Under the pieces are notes generated by a model. That model ran no database searches and had not been told where the DNA came from. It saw nothing but the letters and a program-made list of their open reading frames with translations. Below are positions 16,543 through 24,792 of a DNA stretch of 64,000 nt, one piece after another. Each line of letters begins with the position of its first letter. Positions within the stretch are counted from its first letter, which is position 1. The stretch lies in assembly GCF_009711085.1 (NCBI RefSeq), contig NZ_WMKA01000001.1:25672-89671 (forward strand), written 5' to 3'. The translations under genes were made by a program, and so were the position numbers. Source of the DNA: Cellulosimicrobium composti. Lineage in GTDB: Bacteria > Actinomycetota > Actinomycetes > Actinomycetales > Cellulomonadaceae.

Positions 16543-17811
16543 TCAGTACCAGTTGGTGGCCTGCGAGTGCGACCAGGCGCCGCACGGGGAGCCGTAGACC
16601 GAGGCGATGTAGTCGAGGCCCCACGCGATCTGGGTCGCGGGGTTGGTCGCCCAGTCGGCGCCCTTGCTCGCCATCTTCGAGCCGGGCAGGGACTGCGGGA
16701 TGCCGTAGGCGCTCGACGTCGGGTTGTCCGCCGTCGGGTTCCAGTTGGACTCCTTGGTCCACAGCCTCTCCAGGCAGGTCCACTGCGAGCCGGTCCAGCC
16801 GCGCTCGGCGGCCATGGTCTGCCCGATCGTGCGGGGATCCTTCGGGCGCTCCTTCGTCCCGGTGACGACGACCTCGTCCACGGGAGCGGTCGTGACCTCC
16901 TCGGAGAGCTGCTCGCGCGACTCCTCGACGCCGTCGACGAGCGTGACCTCGAACGTCGTCGTGGTGACGCCGTCCTTCCCGGCCTGGGCGACGGCGGACT
17001 CGTCGGTGTACCTCGAGTCGTCGGGCTTCGTCACCGTCTCGTGGGCGATCGGCGTCGTGGTCTGCTGCTGCTCGACGACGACGCGCTGCACGACGAGCGA
17101 GACCGTCGGCGCGCCCGGCTCGGGCGCCTCGACGCGCTGGACGCTCACGCGGTCGAGGTCGGAGAGCTCGATGCCCCGCTCCTCGAGGATCGCGGGGACG
17201 CCGATGCTGCCGTCGGGGGCGACGGTCGTCTCGCCGTCCGCGACGACGTTCACCGGGCCGTCGGTGTCGAGGCGCAGGTCGAGCGACGCGCGCTCGCCGG
17301 AGCGCGACGCGACGAGGCGGACGTCGCCGCCGCGCTCCGCGAGGCTCCGCAGGGCCTCGTCCGCGTCGAGCGCGGTGAGCCAGACGTCGGACTGCTCGCC
17401 GTCGGTCTGGACGGTGACCTTCTTCGCGAGCCGCACGACGACGTCGTCACCGTCGTCGATGGCCGAGCCCGGGTCGGGCGCGACCTGGTCGCGTGCGCCG
17501 ACCTCGACGCCCGCGGCGTCGAGCGCGCCGGCGACCGAGCCCGCGAGGGTGCTGACGGTCGTCACCTCGCCGTCGACGTCGATCGTCACGGTCTTGTTCG
17601 CCTCGCCGTACGCGACGGCGCCGGAACCGACGAGCGCGACGGCGGTGGCCGCGGCGACGATCGACCAGCGGCGGCGGCGCGTGGTGCGCTGCGAGCGCGC
17701 AGAGCGGGCCGCGCGCCGGCTCGGCGTCGGGGCGTGGGTCGCGGGGGCGGGCTCGGGCGAGGTGTCGGCGTCGCCGTTCTGGGGCGCGCCGAAGCGGGAG
17801 AAGAGCTGCAC
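16543..17811 (-). CDS. Rpf-like secreted muralytic protein, third paralogue (chimera of the other two)
   Basis: 422 residues. The N-terminal half (membrane segment 'WSIVAAATAVALVGSGAVAYG', DUF348 repeats, 'VWLTALDADEAL', 'VRLVASRSGERASL', 'DGPVNVVADGET', G5) is nearly the same as the first paralogue (8990-10405). The C-terminal ~85 residues ('CLERLWTKESNWNPTADNPTSSAYGIPQ', 'ATQIAWGLDYIASVYG') match the second paralogue instead of a classical Rpf domain. It therefore looks like a domain-swapped duplicate. GTG at 17809-17811 lacks a Shine-Dalgarno and follows the same conserved block as the first paralogue. It precedes metG on the same strand. Predicted role: membrane-tethered peptidoglycan cleavage. 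Confidence 0.88.
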   Translation of the reverse strand: MQLFSRFGAPQNGDADTSPEPAPATHAPTPSRRAARSARSQRTTRRRRWSIVAAATAVALVGSGAVAYGEANKTVTIDVDGEVTTVSTLAGSVAGALDAAGVEVGARDQVAPDPGSAIDDGDDVVVRLAKKVTVQTDGEQSDVWLTALDADEALRSLAERGGDVRLVASRSGERASLDLRLDTDGPVNVVADGETTVAPDGSIGVPAILEERGIELSDLDRVSVQRVEAPEPGAPTVSLVVQRVVVEQQQTTTPIAHETVTKPDDSRYTDESAVAQAGKDGVTTTTFEVTLVDGVEESREQLSEEVTTAPVDEVVVTGTKERPKDPRTIGQTMAAERGWTGSQWTCLERLWTKESNWNPTADNPTSSAYGIPQSLPGSKMASKGADWATNPATQIAWGLDYIASVYGSPCGAWSHSQATNWY

Positions 17812-18027
17812 TGAGGATCCAGTCGTCGGGGGTCCCGGGCACGGGGGTCGACGGCGCGCACGCACCTCGGGCGCGCCGCGCACCGCTCGCTGCGGCTCGG
17901 GCGCACCCGTTCGACCAGCCGATCCGGCCGTCCTGCGGCCACCGGCGCCTCCTGGGCGCTCGTCACGAGCCGCGCCTCGCGGCCGTCCATACACCTGTCC
18001 CCGGTGAGCGGCTACGCGAGACACTCG
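17812..18027 (-). promoter_or_regulatory. Long 5' leader of the third Rpf-type gene
   Basis: About 215 nt lie between the predicted start of transcription and the GTG codon. Bases 17812-17859 match the pre-start block of the first paralogue, but the shared GTG-starting peptide frame (GTPDDW) is one base out of frame here. That suggests the conservation is in RNA sequence rather than protein, or that a frameshift occurred. Confidence 0.45.
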
Positions 18028-18056
18028 ACCGTAACCGATTCGTTATCGGGCTCCAA
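18028..18056 (-). promoter_or_regulatory. Promoter of the third Rpf-type gene with TAAC-N6-GTTA inverted repeat
   Basis: -35 TTGGAG (18051-18056), 17-bp spacer, -10 TACGGT (18028-18033). The spacer holds TAACCGATTCGTTA (18032-18045, read on +), nearly identical to that of the first paralogue. Confidence 0.6.
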
Positions 18057-18065
18057 ACCGGCAGG

Positions 18066-19376
18066 TCAGCCCGCCGGCGTCACGGTCACACGCAGCAGGC
18101 GGTCGTCACCGTCGCGGGGGTCGCCGCGCCCGTCGGTGTTGTTCGTCAGCACGTACAGCGCCGCGCTCCCGTCGTCCCCGAGGGGCGTGGCCGGGTCGAC
18201 GAGCACGGCGCGCAGCCGCCCGCGGTCCGTGAGCAGCGCCTGCGGCGCCCCGAACGCGTCGGCGGACGCGCCGCCGTCGGCCGACGCGAACGGCACGCGC
18301 CACAGCGTCTGCCCCCGCAGCCCGGCGAGGTAGGCGGCCTCGCGCGTCACCGCGAGCCCGCTCGGCGACGCGTCCGACGTCGCCCACGTCGTCACCGGGT
18401 CGACGAACCCGGCCCCCGCACCGCCCGTGCCCTCGACCTCGGGCCAGCCGTAGTTGCCGCCCGGCACGACGACGTTGAGCTCGTCGAACGTGTCCTGGCC
18501 GAACTCCGACGCGAGCATGCGCCCCGTGACGTCCCACGCGACGCCCTGCACGTTGCGGTGCCCGAGGCTCCACACGCGCGACGCGGGGTCGGGGTTGCCC
18601 GGGGCGGGCGCACCGTCGACCGTGACGCGCAGGACCTTGCCCGCGAGCGCCCCCGGGTCCTGCGCCGCGCCGCGCTGCTGCGCGTCGCCCGTCGTCACGT
18701 AGAGGAAGCCGTCCGGGCCGAACGCGAGCCGGCCGCCGTCGTGCGTCGAGGCGGCCGGGATGCCCCGGACCAGGGGCGTGAGCGCGGACAGCTCGCGCCC
18801 CGTCAGCGTGCCGCGCAGCACCTCGTTCCCGCCCGGAGCCGTGCGGTAGAGGAAGACCTCCCCGGGCGCCGCGCCGTCCTCGGGCCCGACCGCGACCCCG
18901 AGCAGCCCCGACTCCCCGCGCGCGACCGTGCCGTCGCGCAGGTCGTCCGCGCCCGGCCCGGTGACCGGCTCGACCGCGCCCGTGGCTGGGTCGACGACGA
19001 CGAGCGCGCGCTCGTCGCGCAGCGAGACGAGCAGCGTCCCGTCGGCGAGCGCCGCGAGCCCCCACGGGGCGGCGAGCCCGGTCGCGACCTCGGCGACGTC
19101 CACGCGCACCTCGGGCACGACGACGAGACCCGGCTCCGGCGACGGCTCCGGTGCCGGCGGCGCCGTCCCGGGCGACCCGGTCGGCGCGTCGGTGGTGGTC
19201 GTAGCCGACGGCGTCGGGCCGGGTCCCTCGCCGCCGTCGCCCGAGCACGCGGCGAGCAGCGCGACCACCGCGACCGCCAGGACCGCGCGGCGCACGGACG
19301 ACCGACGGGCGGACGTGGAAGGCGTGGTCGAGCGGTGCACGGTCGTGGTGCGCACGGTCGAGCGCCGGGTGAGCAT
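18066..19376 (-). CDS. PQQ-type glucose/sorbosone dehydrogenase-like lipoprotein
   Basis: 436 residues. A signal sequence ends in a lipobox ('VALLAAC'), followed by a Thr/Pro-rich spacer and a six-bladed GSDH beta-propeller beginning 'VATGLAAPWGLAALADGTLLVSLRDER'. Other family blocks are 'GLLGVAVGPEDGA', 'THDGGRLAFGPDGFLYVTTGDA', 'VWSLGHRNVQGVAWD' and 'SEFGQDTFDELNVVVPGGNYGWPEVEG'. Such proteins may oxidise sugars with PQQ outside the membrane, but many actinobacterial members have no proven activity. ATG at 19374-19376 has a GACGAT -10-like box exactly 6 nt upstream, so a leaderless mRNA is likely. Confidence 0.88.
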   Translation of the reverse strand: MLTRRSTVRTTTVHRSTTPSTSARRSSVRRAVLAVAVVALLAACSGDGGEGPGPTPSATTTTDAPTGSPGTAPPAPEPSPEPGLVVVPEVRVDVAEVATGLAAPWGLAALADGTLLVSLRDERALVVVDPATGAVEPVTGPGADDLRDGTVARGESGLLGVAVGPEDGAAPGEVFLYRTAPGGNEVLRGTLTGRELSALTPLVRGIPAASTHDGGRLAFGPDGFLYVTTGDAQQRGAAQDPGALAGKVLRVTVDGAPAPGNPDPASRVWSLGHRNVQGVAWDVTGRMLASEFGQDTFDELNVVVPGGNYGWPEVEGTGGAGAGFVDPVTTWATSDASPSGLAVTREAAYLAGLRGQTLWRVPFASADGGASADAFGAPQALLTDRGRLRAVLVDPATPLGDDGSAALYVLTNNTDGRGDPRDGDDRLLRVTVTPAG

Positions 19377-19492
19377 GCGACCATCGTCGCCCGGCCCGCC
19401 GGGCGCCGCACCCGTCACACCCTTTCCCCCAGCGCGACCCGACGTCCGCCCCCGCGCCCGGCGCGGCGCGACGTCGAGCCCGGGGAGGACCT

Positions 19493-20677
19493 CTACTGCA
19501 GGCGGGTGAGACCGCGCTTGAGGCCGCGGACCGCCTGGCCGATGCGGTGCTCGTTCTCGATGAGCGCGAAGCGCACGAACTCGTCGCCGCCGGGGCCGAA
19601 CCCGACGCCCGGGGACACCGCGACGTCGCACTCCTCGACGAGGTGCGTCGCGAACTCGATCGAGCCCATGTCGCGGTACGGCTCGGGGATCCGGGCCCAC
19701 GCGAACATCGTGCCGCCGGGCTTGTGGATGTCCCACCCGATGCGCTGCAGGCCGTCGTAGAGGGCGTCGCGCCGGGACTCGTACACGGACGAGATCTCCT
19801 GCGGGAACTCGGTCGCCTCGTTGAGCGTGACCGTCGCGGCGATCTGGATGGGCTGGAACGTGCCGTAGTCGAGATAGCTCTTCAGCTTGGCGAGCGCCCC
19901 GACGACGTCGCGGCGCCCCACGAGGAACGCGACGCGCCAGCCCGCCATGGAGAACGACTTCGTCATCGAGTACAGCTCGACCGCGACCTCGCGCGCGCCG
20001 TCGCACTCCATGATCGACGGCGGCCGGAACCCGTCGAACGTCATGTCGGCGTACGCGAGGTCGTGCACGAGCACGACGTCCTTGTCCCGCGCCCAGTCGA
20101 CGAGGCGCTGCAGGTCCTCCTTGGTCGCGACCGTCGTCGTCGGGTTGTGCGGGAACGACAGCACGACGACGCGCGGCTTGGGCCAGCCGAGCTCCCACGC
20201 CTCGATGATGCGGTCGATGTAGCCCGCGGCGTCGGTGCCGTCGCCGATGGGGACCTGGCGCGCGTCGGCGCCCGCGAAGTAGGGGCCCCAGATGTGGATG
20301 GGGTAGCTCGGGGTGGGGACCAGCGCGACGTCGCCCGGCTGCAGCAGCACCCACATGAGGTGGCTGAAGCCCTCCTTGGCGCCGATCGTCGAGATGATCT
20401 CGGTATCCGGGTCGAGGCTCACGCCGAACCTACGCTGGTACAGCCCCGCCACGGCCTCACGGAGCTTCGGGATGCCGCGCGACGCGGAGTACCGGTGGTT
20501 GCGCGAGTTCTGAGCGGCCTCGGCGAGCTTGTCGACCGCGACCTGCGGGCTCGGCAGGTCCGGGTTGCCGAAGCCGAGGTCCACGACGTCGCGCCCCGCT
20601 CGGCGTGCCTCGATCTTGAGCCCGTCGATGATCGTGAAGACGTAGGGCGGCAGACCGGGGATCCGGCGGAACTCCAT
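19493..20677 (-). CDS. PLP-dependent class I/II aminotransferase (AlaC-like)
   Basis: 394 residues, fold-type I. The Schiff-base lysine is K240 in 'YSMTKSFSMAGWRVAF'; substrate and PLP contacts include 'FGNPDLPSP', 'SFPHNPTTTVA' and 'VHDLAYADMTFDG'. The overall pattern ('MEFRRIPGLPPYVF...') resembles the AlaC / LL-diaminopimelate aminotransferase-like group that makes alanine from pyruvate and glutamate. Substrate cannot be fixed by eye. Start ATG follows GGAG by about 9 nt. It stands alone between the sorbosone-dehydrogenase-like gene and a MarR-like gene. Confidence 0.92.
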   Translation of the reverse strand: MEFRRIPGLPPYVFTIIDGLKIEARRAGRDVVDLGFGNPDLPSPQVAVDKLAEAAQNSRNHRYSASRGIPKLREAVAGLYQRRFGVSLDPDTEIISTIGAKEGFSHLMWVLLQPGDVALVPTPSYPIHIWGPYFAGADARQVPIGDGTDAAGYIDRIIEAWELGWPKPRVVVLSFPHNPTTTVATKEDLQRLVDWARDKDVVLVHDLAYADMTFDGFRPPSIMECDGAREVAVELYSMTKSFSMAGWRVAFLVGRRDVVGALAKLKSYLDYGTFQPIQIAATVTLNEATEFPQEISSVYESRRDALYDGLQRIGWDIHKPGGTMFAWARIPEPYRDMGSIEFATHLVEECDVAVSPGVGFGPGGDEFVRFALIENEHRIGQAVRGLKRGLTRLQ

Positions 20678-20805
20678 CGCAGTGCTCCAGCTCTGTGCGG
20701 TGCGCCCGGACGCGGGGTGCGCACGGGTCGCGGGTCTCGCAGGGTACGCCTGCCGCCCGACGACGCGGCGGCGCGTCTCGCGACCGCCCGGGGCCGGTCA
20801 GCCCG

Positions 20806-21279
20806 TCAGCCCGACCAGCCGAGGTTGCGCGCCATGCGCTCGAGCGTCGCCACCGTCCGGGCGTACTCCTCGCGGCTGATGCCCTCCGCGATCCGCTCGC
20901 GCGACAGCGACACCGCGTCGAGGAGGTCGTGGTACGCGTGGTTGCCCGCGACCGTCACGGACAGCGCGCCGTCCGCGCCGCGCGCGACCCAGCCGCGCCG
21001 CACCAGGTCGTCGATCTCCGCCGCCACGGCGCTCGCGCCGCCGTGCCCTGCGCCCCCCGCCCCGGTGAAGGGCGACAGCACACCGTCGACGCTCGTCTCC
21101 TCGCTCACGCCGTCCCGGATGGTGTTGAGCACCTGCCAGTGCCGACGCGTGAGGCCCGAGTGGTGGAAGACGCCGTCGAAGCTCTCGTCGATGAGCCGGT
21201 CCACGAGCTTGAGCCAGTAGCCGATCGGGCGCTCGGGCGCGGTGTCGGGGGTGGTCGTGGACGGGGCGTCGTCGCTCAT
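20806..21279 (-). CDS. MarR-like winged-helix protein
   Basis: 157 residues. After a Ser/Thr-rich tail the body reads 'GYWLKLVDRLIDESFDGVFHHSGLTRRHWQVLNTI', then 'ASAVAAEIDDLVRRGWVARGADGALSVTVAGNHAYHDLL', which fits a MarR-type winged helix with the wing in the last segment. ATG at 21277-21279 has GGGAGG 7 nt upstream. It is divergent from the nicotinamidase gene (21403). No operator palindrome was obvious in the 123-base gap. Target and ligand are unknown. Confidence 0.8.
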   Translation of the reverse strand: MSDDAPSTTTPDTAPERPIGYWLKLVDRLIDESFDGVFHHSGLTRRHWQVLNTIRDGVSEETSVDGVLSPFTGAGGAGHGGASAVAAEIDDLVRRGWVARGADGALSVTVAGNHAYHDLLDAVSLSRERIAEGISREEYARTVATLERMARNLGWSG

Positions 21280-21402
21280 CGGAGGCCTCCCGGTGGTGCG
21301 CTGGTCTCGGGAGTCCACTGTGGCACCCGCACCGCGGGCGCGCCCGGCGGCCCGGCCCGCCGCGCTCCCCCACGACACCCCGTGCGGTGGCAGAGTGGAC
21401 GC

Positions 21403-22002
21403 ATGAGCGAGAACACCCCCGGACCGCGCCGCGCCCTCCTCGTCGTCGACGTCCAGCCCACGTTCTGCGAGGGCGGCGAGCTGGGCGTCGAGGGCGGGCA
21501 CGCCGTCGCGCAGCGCATCGCCGACCACGCGCGCGACCACCGCGACACCTACGCCCTCGTCGTCACGACGCAGGACTGGCACGTGGACCCGGGCGAGCAC
21601 TGGAGCCCCGACCCTGACTTCGTCGACACGTGGCCGCCGCACGGCATCGCCGGCTCGCCGAACGCCGAGCTGCACCCGGCGCTCGCCGACCTCGCGCCCG
21701 ACGCGAGCGTGAAGAAGGGCGAGTTCCAGGCCGCGTACTCGGGGTTCGAGGGGGTCGACGTCGACGGCACGCCGCTCGCCGACATCCTGCGCGCGGCCGG
21801 GATCGAGGCGGTCGACGTGGTGGGCATCGCCGAGTCCCACTGCGTGCGCGAGACGGCGCTCGACGCCCACCGGCTCGGGCTCGACACGCGCGTCCTCACC
21901 GACCTCACCGTGCCCGTGACGCCCGAGCTCGGGGCCGCGGCGCGCGAGGCGCTCGCGGCGGCGGGCGTCGCGCTCGAGGCGAGCGACGTCGTCGGCCGCT
22001 GA
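21403..22002 (+). CDS. pncA: Nicotinamidase / isochorismatase-family hydrolase
   Basis: 199 residues. It should hydrolyse nicotinamide to nicotinic acid in NAD salvage. The catalytic triad is visible as Asp16 ('LVVDVQPTF'), Lys104/105 ('SVKKGEF') and Cys147 ('AESHCVRET'); the metal-site 'TTQDWHVDPGEHW' (Asp58, His60) is also present, which favours nicotinamidase over other isochorismatase-fold enzymes. ATG at 21403 follows CAGAGT by exactly 6 nt, so the transcript is probably leaderless. It is convergent with rsmI. Confidence 0.92.
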   Translation: MSENTPGPRRALLVVDVQPTFCEGGELGVEGGHAVAQRIADHARDHRDTYALVVTTQDWHVDPGEHWSPDPDFVDTWPPHGIAGSPNAELHPALADLAPDASVKKGEFQAAYSGFEGVDVDGTPLADILRAAGIEAVDVVGIAESHCVRETALDAHRLGLDTRVLTDLTVPVTPELGAAAREALAAAGVALEASDVVGR

Positions 22003-22060
22003 CGCGCAGCTCCCCCTGCACCGCACCGGTACGGTGCGCACCGGCACGGCGCTCGCGGCC

Positions 22061-22981
22061 TCAGCGCCCGCGGGCCTCGACGGCCGCGGCGTAGAGGTCG
22101 CGCTTGGGCACGCCGGCCCCCGCCGCGACGTCGGCCACGGCCTCCTTGAGCCGCTCGCCGCCGTCGACGCGCGCCAGGACCTGCGGCACGAGCTCCGCGA
22201 GCGGCACCGGGCCGCGCGGGGGCGCGCCGCCGACGACGACGCAGATCTCGCCGCGGAGCTGCTCCGCGGCGGCGCGCTCCGCGAGCTCGCCGAGCGGGCC
22301 GCGCAGCACCTCCTCGTAGGTCTTGGTGAGCTCGCGCGCGACGGCGGCCGCCCGGTCGGCGCCGAACGCGTCGGCCATCGCGGCGAGCGTCTCGGCCACG
22401 CGGTGCGGCGCCTCGAAGAACACGAGGGTGCGCGGCTCGTCGGCGAGCGCGGCGAGCGCGCGCGACCGGTCGCCCGCCTTGCGCGGCAGGAACCCCTCGA
22501 AGCAGAAGCGGTCGGTCGGCAGGCCCGAGAGCGCGAGCGCGGTGAGCACCGCGCTCGGGCCGGGCGCCGTCGTCACGGGGACGCCGCGCTCGACGGCGCG
22601 CGCGACGACGCGGAAGCCCGGGTCGGACACGCTCGGCATGCCCGCGTCGGACACGACGAGCACGGTCCCGCCCCCCTCGACCACGTCGAGCAGGTCGTCG
22701 GAGCGGTCGGACTCGTTGTGCTCGTGGAAGCTCAGCACGCGGCCCCCGACCTGCACGCCGAGCCGGCCCGCGAGCGCGTGCAGGCGCCGCGTGTCCTCGG
22801 CCGCGACGACGTCGGCCTCCGCGAGGAGGCGTCGCAGGCGCGGGCTCGCGTCCTCCGCGTTGCCGATCGGGGTGCCGCCGAGCACCAGGTGCCCGGCCTC
22901 CCGGGCGGGCTCGCCCGCCGGTCGGGTCGGGTCGGGGGTCGGGGCGGAGACGTCGGGGCGGTCGCCGGGCGAGGAGGGCAT
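22061..22981 (-). CDS. rsmI: 16S rRNA (cytidine1402-2'-O)-methyltransferase
   Basis: 306 residues. RsmI methylates the 2'-hydroxyl of C1402 in the ribosomal decoding centre. Family blocks are 'LVLGGTPIGNAEDASPR', 'VAAEDTRRLHALAGRLG', 'FHEHNE', 'VLVVSDAGMPSVSDPGF' and 'APGPSAVLTALALSGLPTDRFCFEGFLPRK'. ATG at 22979-22981 has GGGAG 4-8 nt upstream. It is divergent from the O-mannosyltransferase gene, the arrangement typical of actinobacteria; the two share a 43-base promoter region. Confidence 0.95.
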   Translation of the reverse strand: MPSSPGDRPDVSAPTPDPTRPAGEPAREAGHLVLGGTPIGNAEDASPRLRRLLAEADVVAAEDTRRLHALAGRLGVQVGGRVLSFHEHNESDRSDDLLDVVEGGGTVLVVSDAGMPSVSDPGFRVVARAVERGVPVTTAPGPSAVLTALALSGLPTDRFCFEGFLPRKAGDRSRALAALADEPRTLVFFEAPHRVAETLAAMADAFGADRAAAVARELTKTYEEVLRGPLGELAERAAAEQLRGEICVVVGGAPPRGPVPLAELVPQVLARVDGGERLKEAVADVAAGAGVPKRDLYAAAVEARGR

Positions 22982-23024
22982 GGCTCCCAGGGTTCCACAC
23001 GCCCGTGCCCCTACGATGGCCTGC

Positions 23025-24788
23025 GTGTCCCAGCCGCCCGCCGACGCGCACCCCGGGCCCCGGCCCGCGACCGACGTCTCCGACGACAGCACCGCGGCGC
23101 CCGGCGAGGTGGCGACGGCCGACACGACGGCCGACGCTATGGCCGACACGGCGACCGACGCGACCGCCGGCGCGACCGACCCCCTGACGGAGCCCGTCGA
23201 GGACGCGCCGGGCCTGAGCCACCGCGAGCGCCTCCTGGTCGCGCTGCTCGGCCCGCGCCGGCTCGCGCTCGGCGCGACGGCGCACGACCGCCTGTGGGGG
23301 TGGCTCGGCGTCGCGGTCGTCGCGGCCGTCGCCGCGGTGCTGCGCCTGTGGGACCTCGGCCGACCGGGCACGCTCGTGTTCGACGAGACGTACTACGTCA
23401 AGCAGGCGTGGACGCTCCTGCGGGCCGGGTTCGAGGCGAACTGGCCGGAGGAGCCGAATCCGGCGTTCGAGGCGGGCGACGTCGACTCGTTCCTCCCGAC
23501 GGCGGACTACGTGGTCCACCCGCCGCTCGGCAAGTGGATGATCGCGCTCGGCATGCGCGTGCTCGGCGGCGCCGAGAACCCGTGGACCTGGCGGCTCGCG
23601 TCGGCGCTCGTCGGGGTGCTCGCCGTGGTGCTCGTCGCGAGGATCGCGCGGCGCCTGTTCGCGTCGACCGCCATGGGGGTCGTCGCGGGCGCGCTCCTGG
23701 CCGTCGACGGCGAGGCGATCGTGCACTCGCGCACGGGCCTGCTCGACAACATGCTCATGATCTGGGTGCTCGTCGCGTTCGGGTGCCTGCTGCTCGACCG
23801 CGAGCAGGCCCGGCGGCGGCTCGCCGAGCGCTGCGGCGCGATCCTCGACGCGGGCGGGCGCATCGGCCGGTACGGCCCCGGGCTCGGCTGGCGGTGGTGG
23901 CGGTTCGCGGCGGCCGTCGCGCTGGGCCTCGCGTGCGGGGTGAAGTGGTCGGGCCTGTACTTCCTCGCGGTGTTCGCCGTCGTGTCGGTGCTGTGGGACG
24001 CGACGGCACGCCGGACCGCGGGGGTCGGGCGCTGGTGGGAGGACGCGCTCGTGCGCGACGCGGTCCCGGCCGCGCTCGTCATGCTCCCGACGGCGGCCCT
24101 CGCCTACCTCGGCGCGTGGACGTCGTGGTTCCGCTCCCCCGGCGCGTACATGCGCCAGTGGGCGCTGGACAACCCCGGCGAGGGCGTCGCGTGGCTGCCG
24201 CCCGCGCTGCGGTCCCTGTGGGAGTACCACCTGAAGATGTGGGACTTCCACAACGGGCTCACGTCCGAGCACACGTACGAGGCGCACCCGCTCGGGTGGA
24301 TCCTCCAGTGGCGGCCGACGTCGTTCTACTGGCGCTCCTACGACCCGGGCGAGGCCGGGTGCGAACTCGAGCGGTGCGCGCGGGCGATCACGTCGATCGG
24401 CAACCCGGTCCTGTGGTGGACGGCGGCCCTCGCGATCCTCGTCGCGCTCTACGCCCTCGTGCGGCTCAAGGACTGGCGCGCGCTCGCCGTGCTCAGCGGC
24501 ATCGTCGCCGGGTGGGCGCCGTGGTTCCTCTACGCCGAGCGGACCATCTTCACGTTCTACTCGATCGTGTTCACGCCGTGGGTCGTGCTCACGCTCGTCT
24601 ACGCGATGACGCTCGCGCTCGAGCGCACGGAGCACCGCGCGGAGGCACGGGCCCGCGTGCGGACGTGGATCACGGTCCTGCTCACGACCATCGGCGTCGT
24701 CAGCGTCTTCTACTACCCGATCTGGACCGCGTGGCAGGTGCCGTACTGGTTCTGGCGCATGCACATGTGGTTGCCGAGCTGGATCTGA
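23025..24788 (+). CDS. pmt: Dolichyl/polyprenyl-phosphate-mannose protein O-mannosyltransferase
   Basis: 587 residues. A GT39 membrane enzyme that transfers mannose from polyprenyl-phosphate-mannose to Ser/Thr of proteins during Sec export. A ~70-residue Asp/Ala/Thr-rich cytoplasmic tail precedes the first membrane helix. The catalytic DE motif is in 'TLVFDETYYVKQAW' in the first outer loop; 'YVVHPPLGKWMIA' is another family block, and about ten hydrophobic helices follow. GTG at 23025 is preferred over ATG at 23016 because TACGAT (23012-23017) lies 7 nt before it, predicting a leaderless mRNA. It is divergent from rsmI and convergent with the GH20 gene, only 4 nt apart at the stops. Confidence 0.93.
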   Translation: MSQPPADAHPGPRPATDVSDDSTAAPGEVATADTTADAMADTATDATAGATDPLTEPVEDAPGLSHRERLLVALLGPRRLALGATAHDRLWGWLGVAVVAAVAAVLRLWDLGRPGTLVFDETYYVKQAWTLLRAGFEANWPEEPNPAFEAGDVDSFLPTADYVVHPPLGKWMIALGMRVLGGAENPWTWRLASALVGVLAVVLVARIARRLFASTAMGVVAGALLAVDGEAIVHSRTGLLDNMLMIWVLVAFGCLLLDREQARRRLAERCGAILDAGGRIGRYGPGLGWRWWRFAAAVALGLACGVKWSGLYFLAVFAVVSVLWDATARRTAGVGRWWEDALVRDAVPAALVMLPTAALAYLGAWTSWFRSPGAYMRQWALDNPGEGVAWLPPALRSLWEYHLKMWDFHNGLTSEHTYEAHPLGWILQWRPTSFYWRSYDPGEAGCELERCARAITSIGNPVLWWTAALAILVALYALVRLKDWRALAVLSGIVAGWAPWFLYAERTIFTFYSIVFTPWVVLTLVYAMTLALERTEHRAEARARVRTWITVLLTTIGVVSVFYYPIWTAWQVPYWFWRMHMWLPSWI

Positions 24789-24792
24789 CGCG

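Noticed and set aside
13670..16783. One reading frame of over 1000 codons across tatD and metG
   Set aside because: Only the tatD part has protein-like composition; metG is clearly coded in another frame there.
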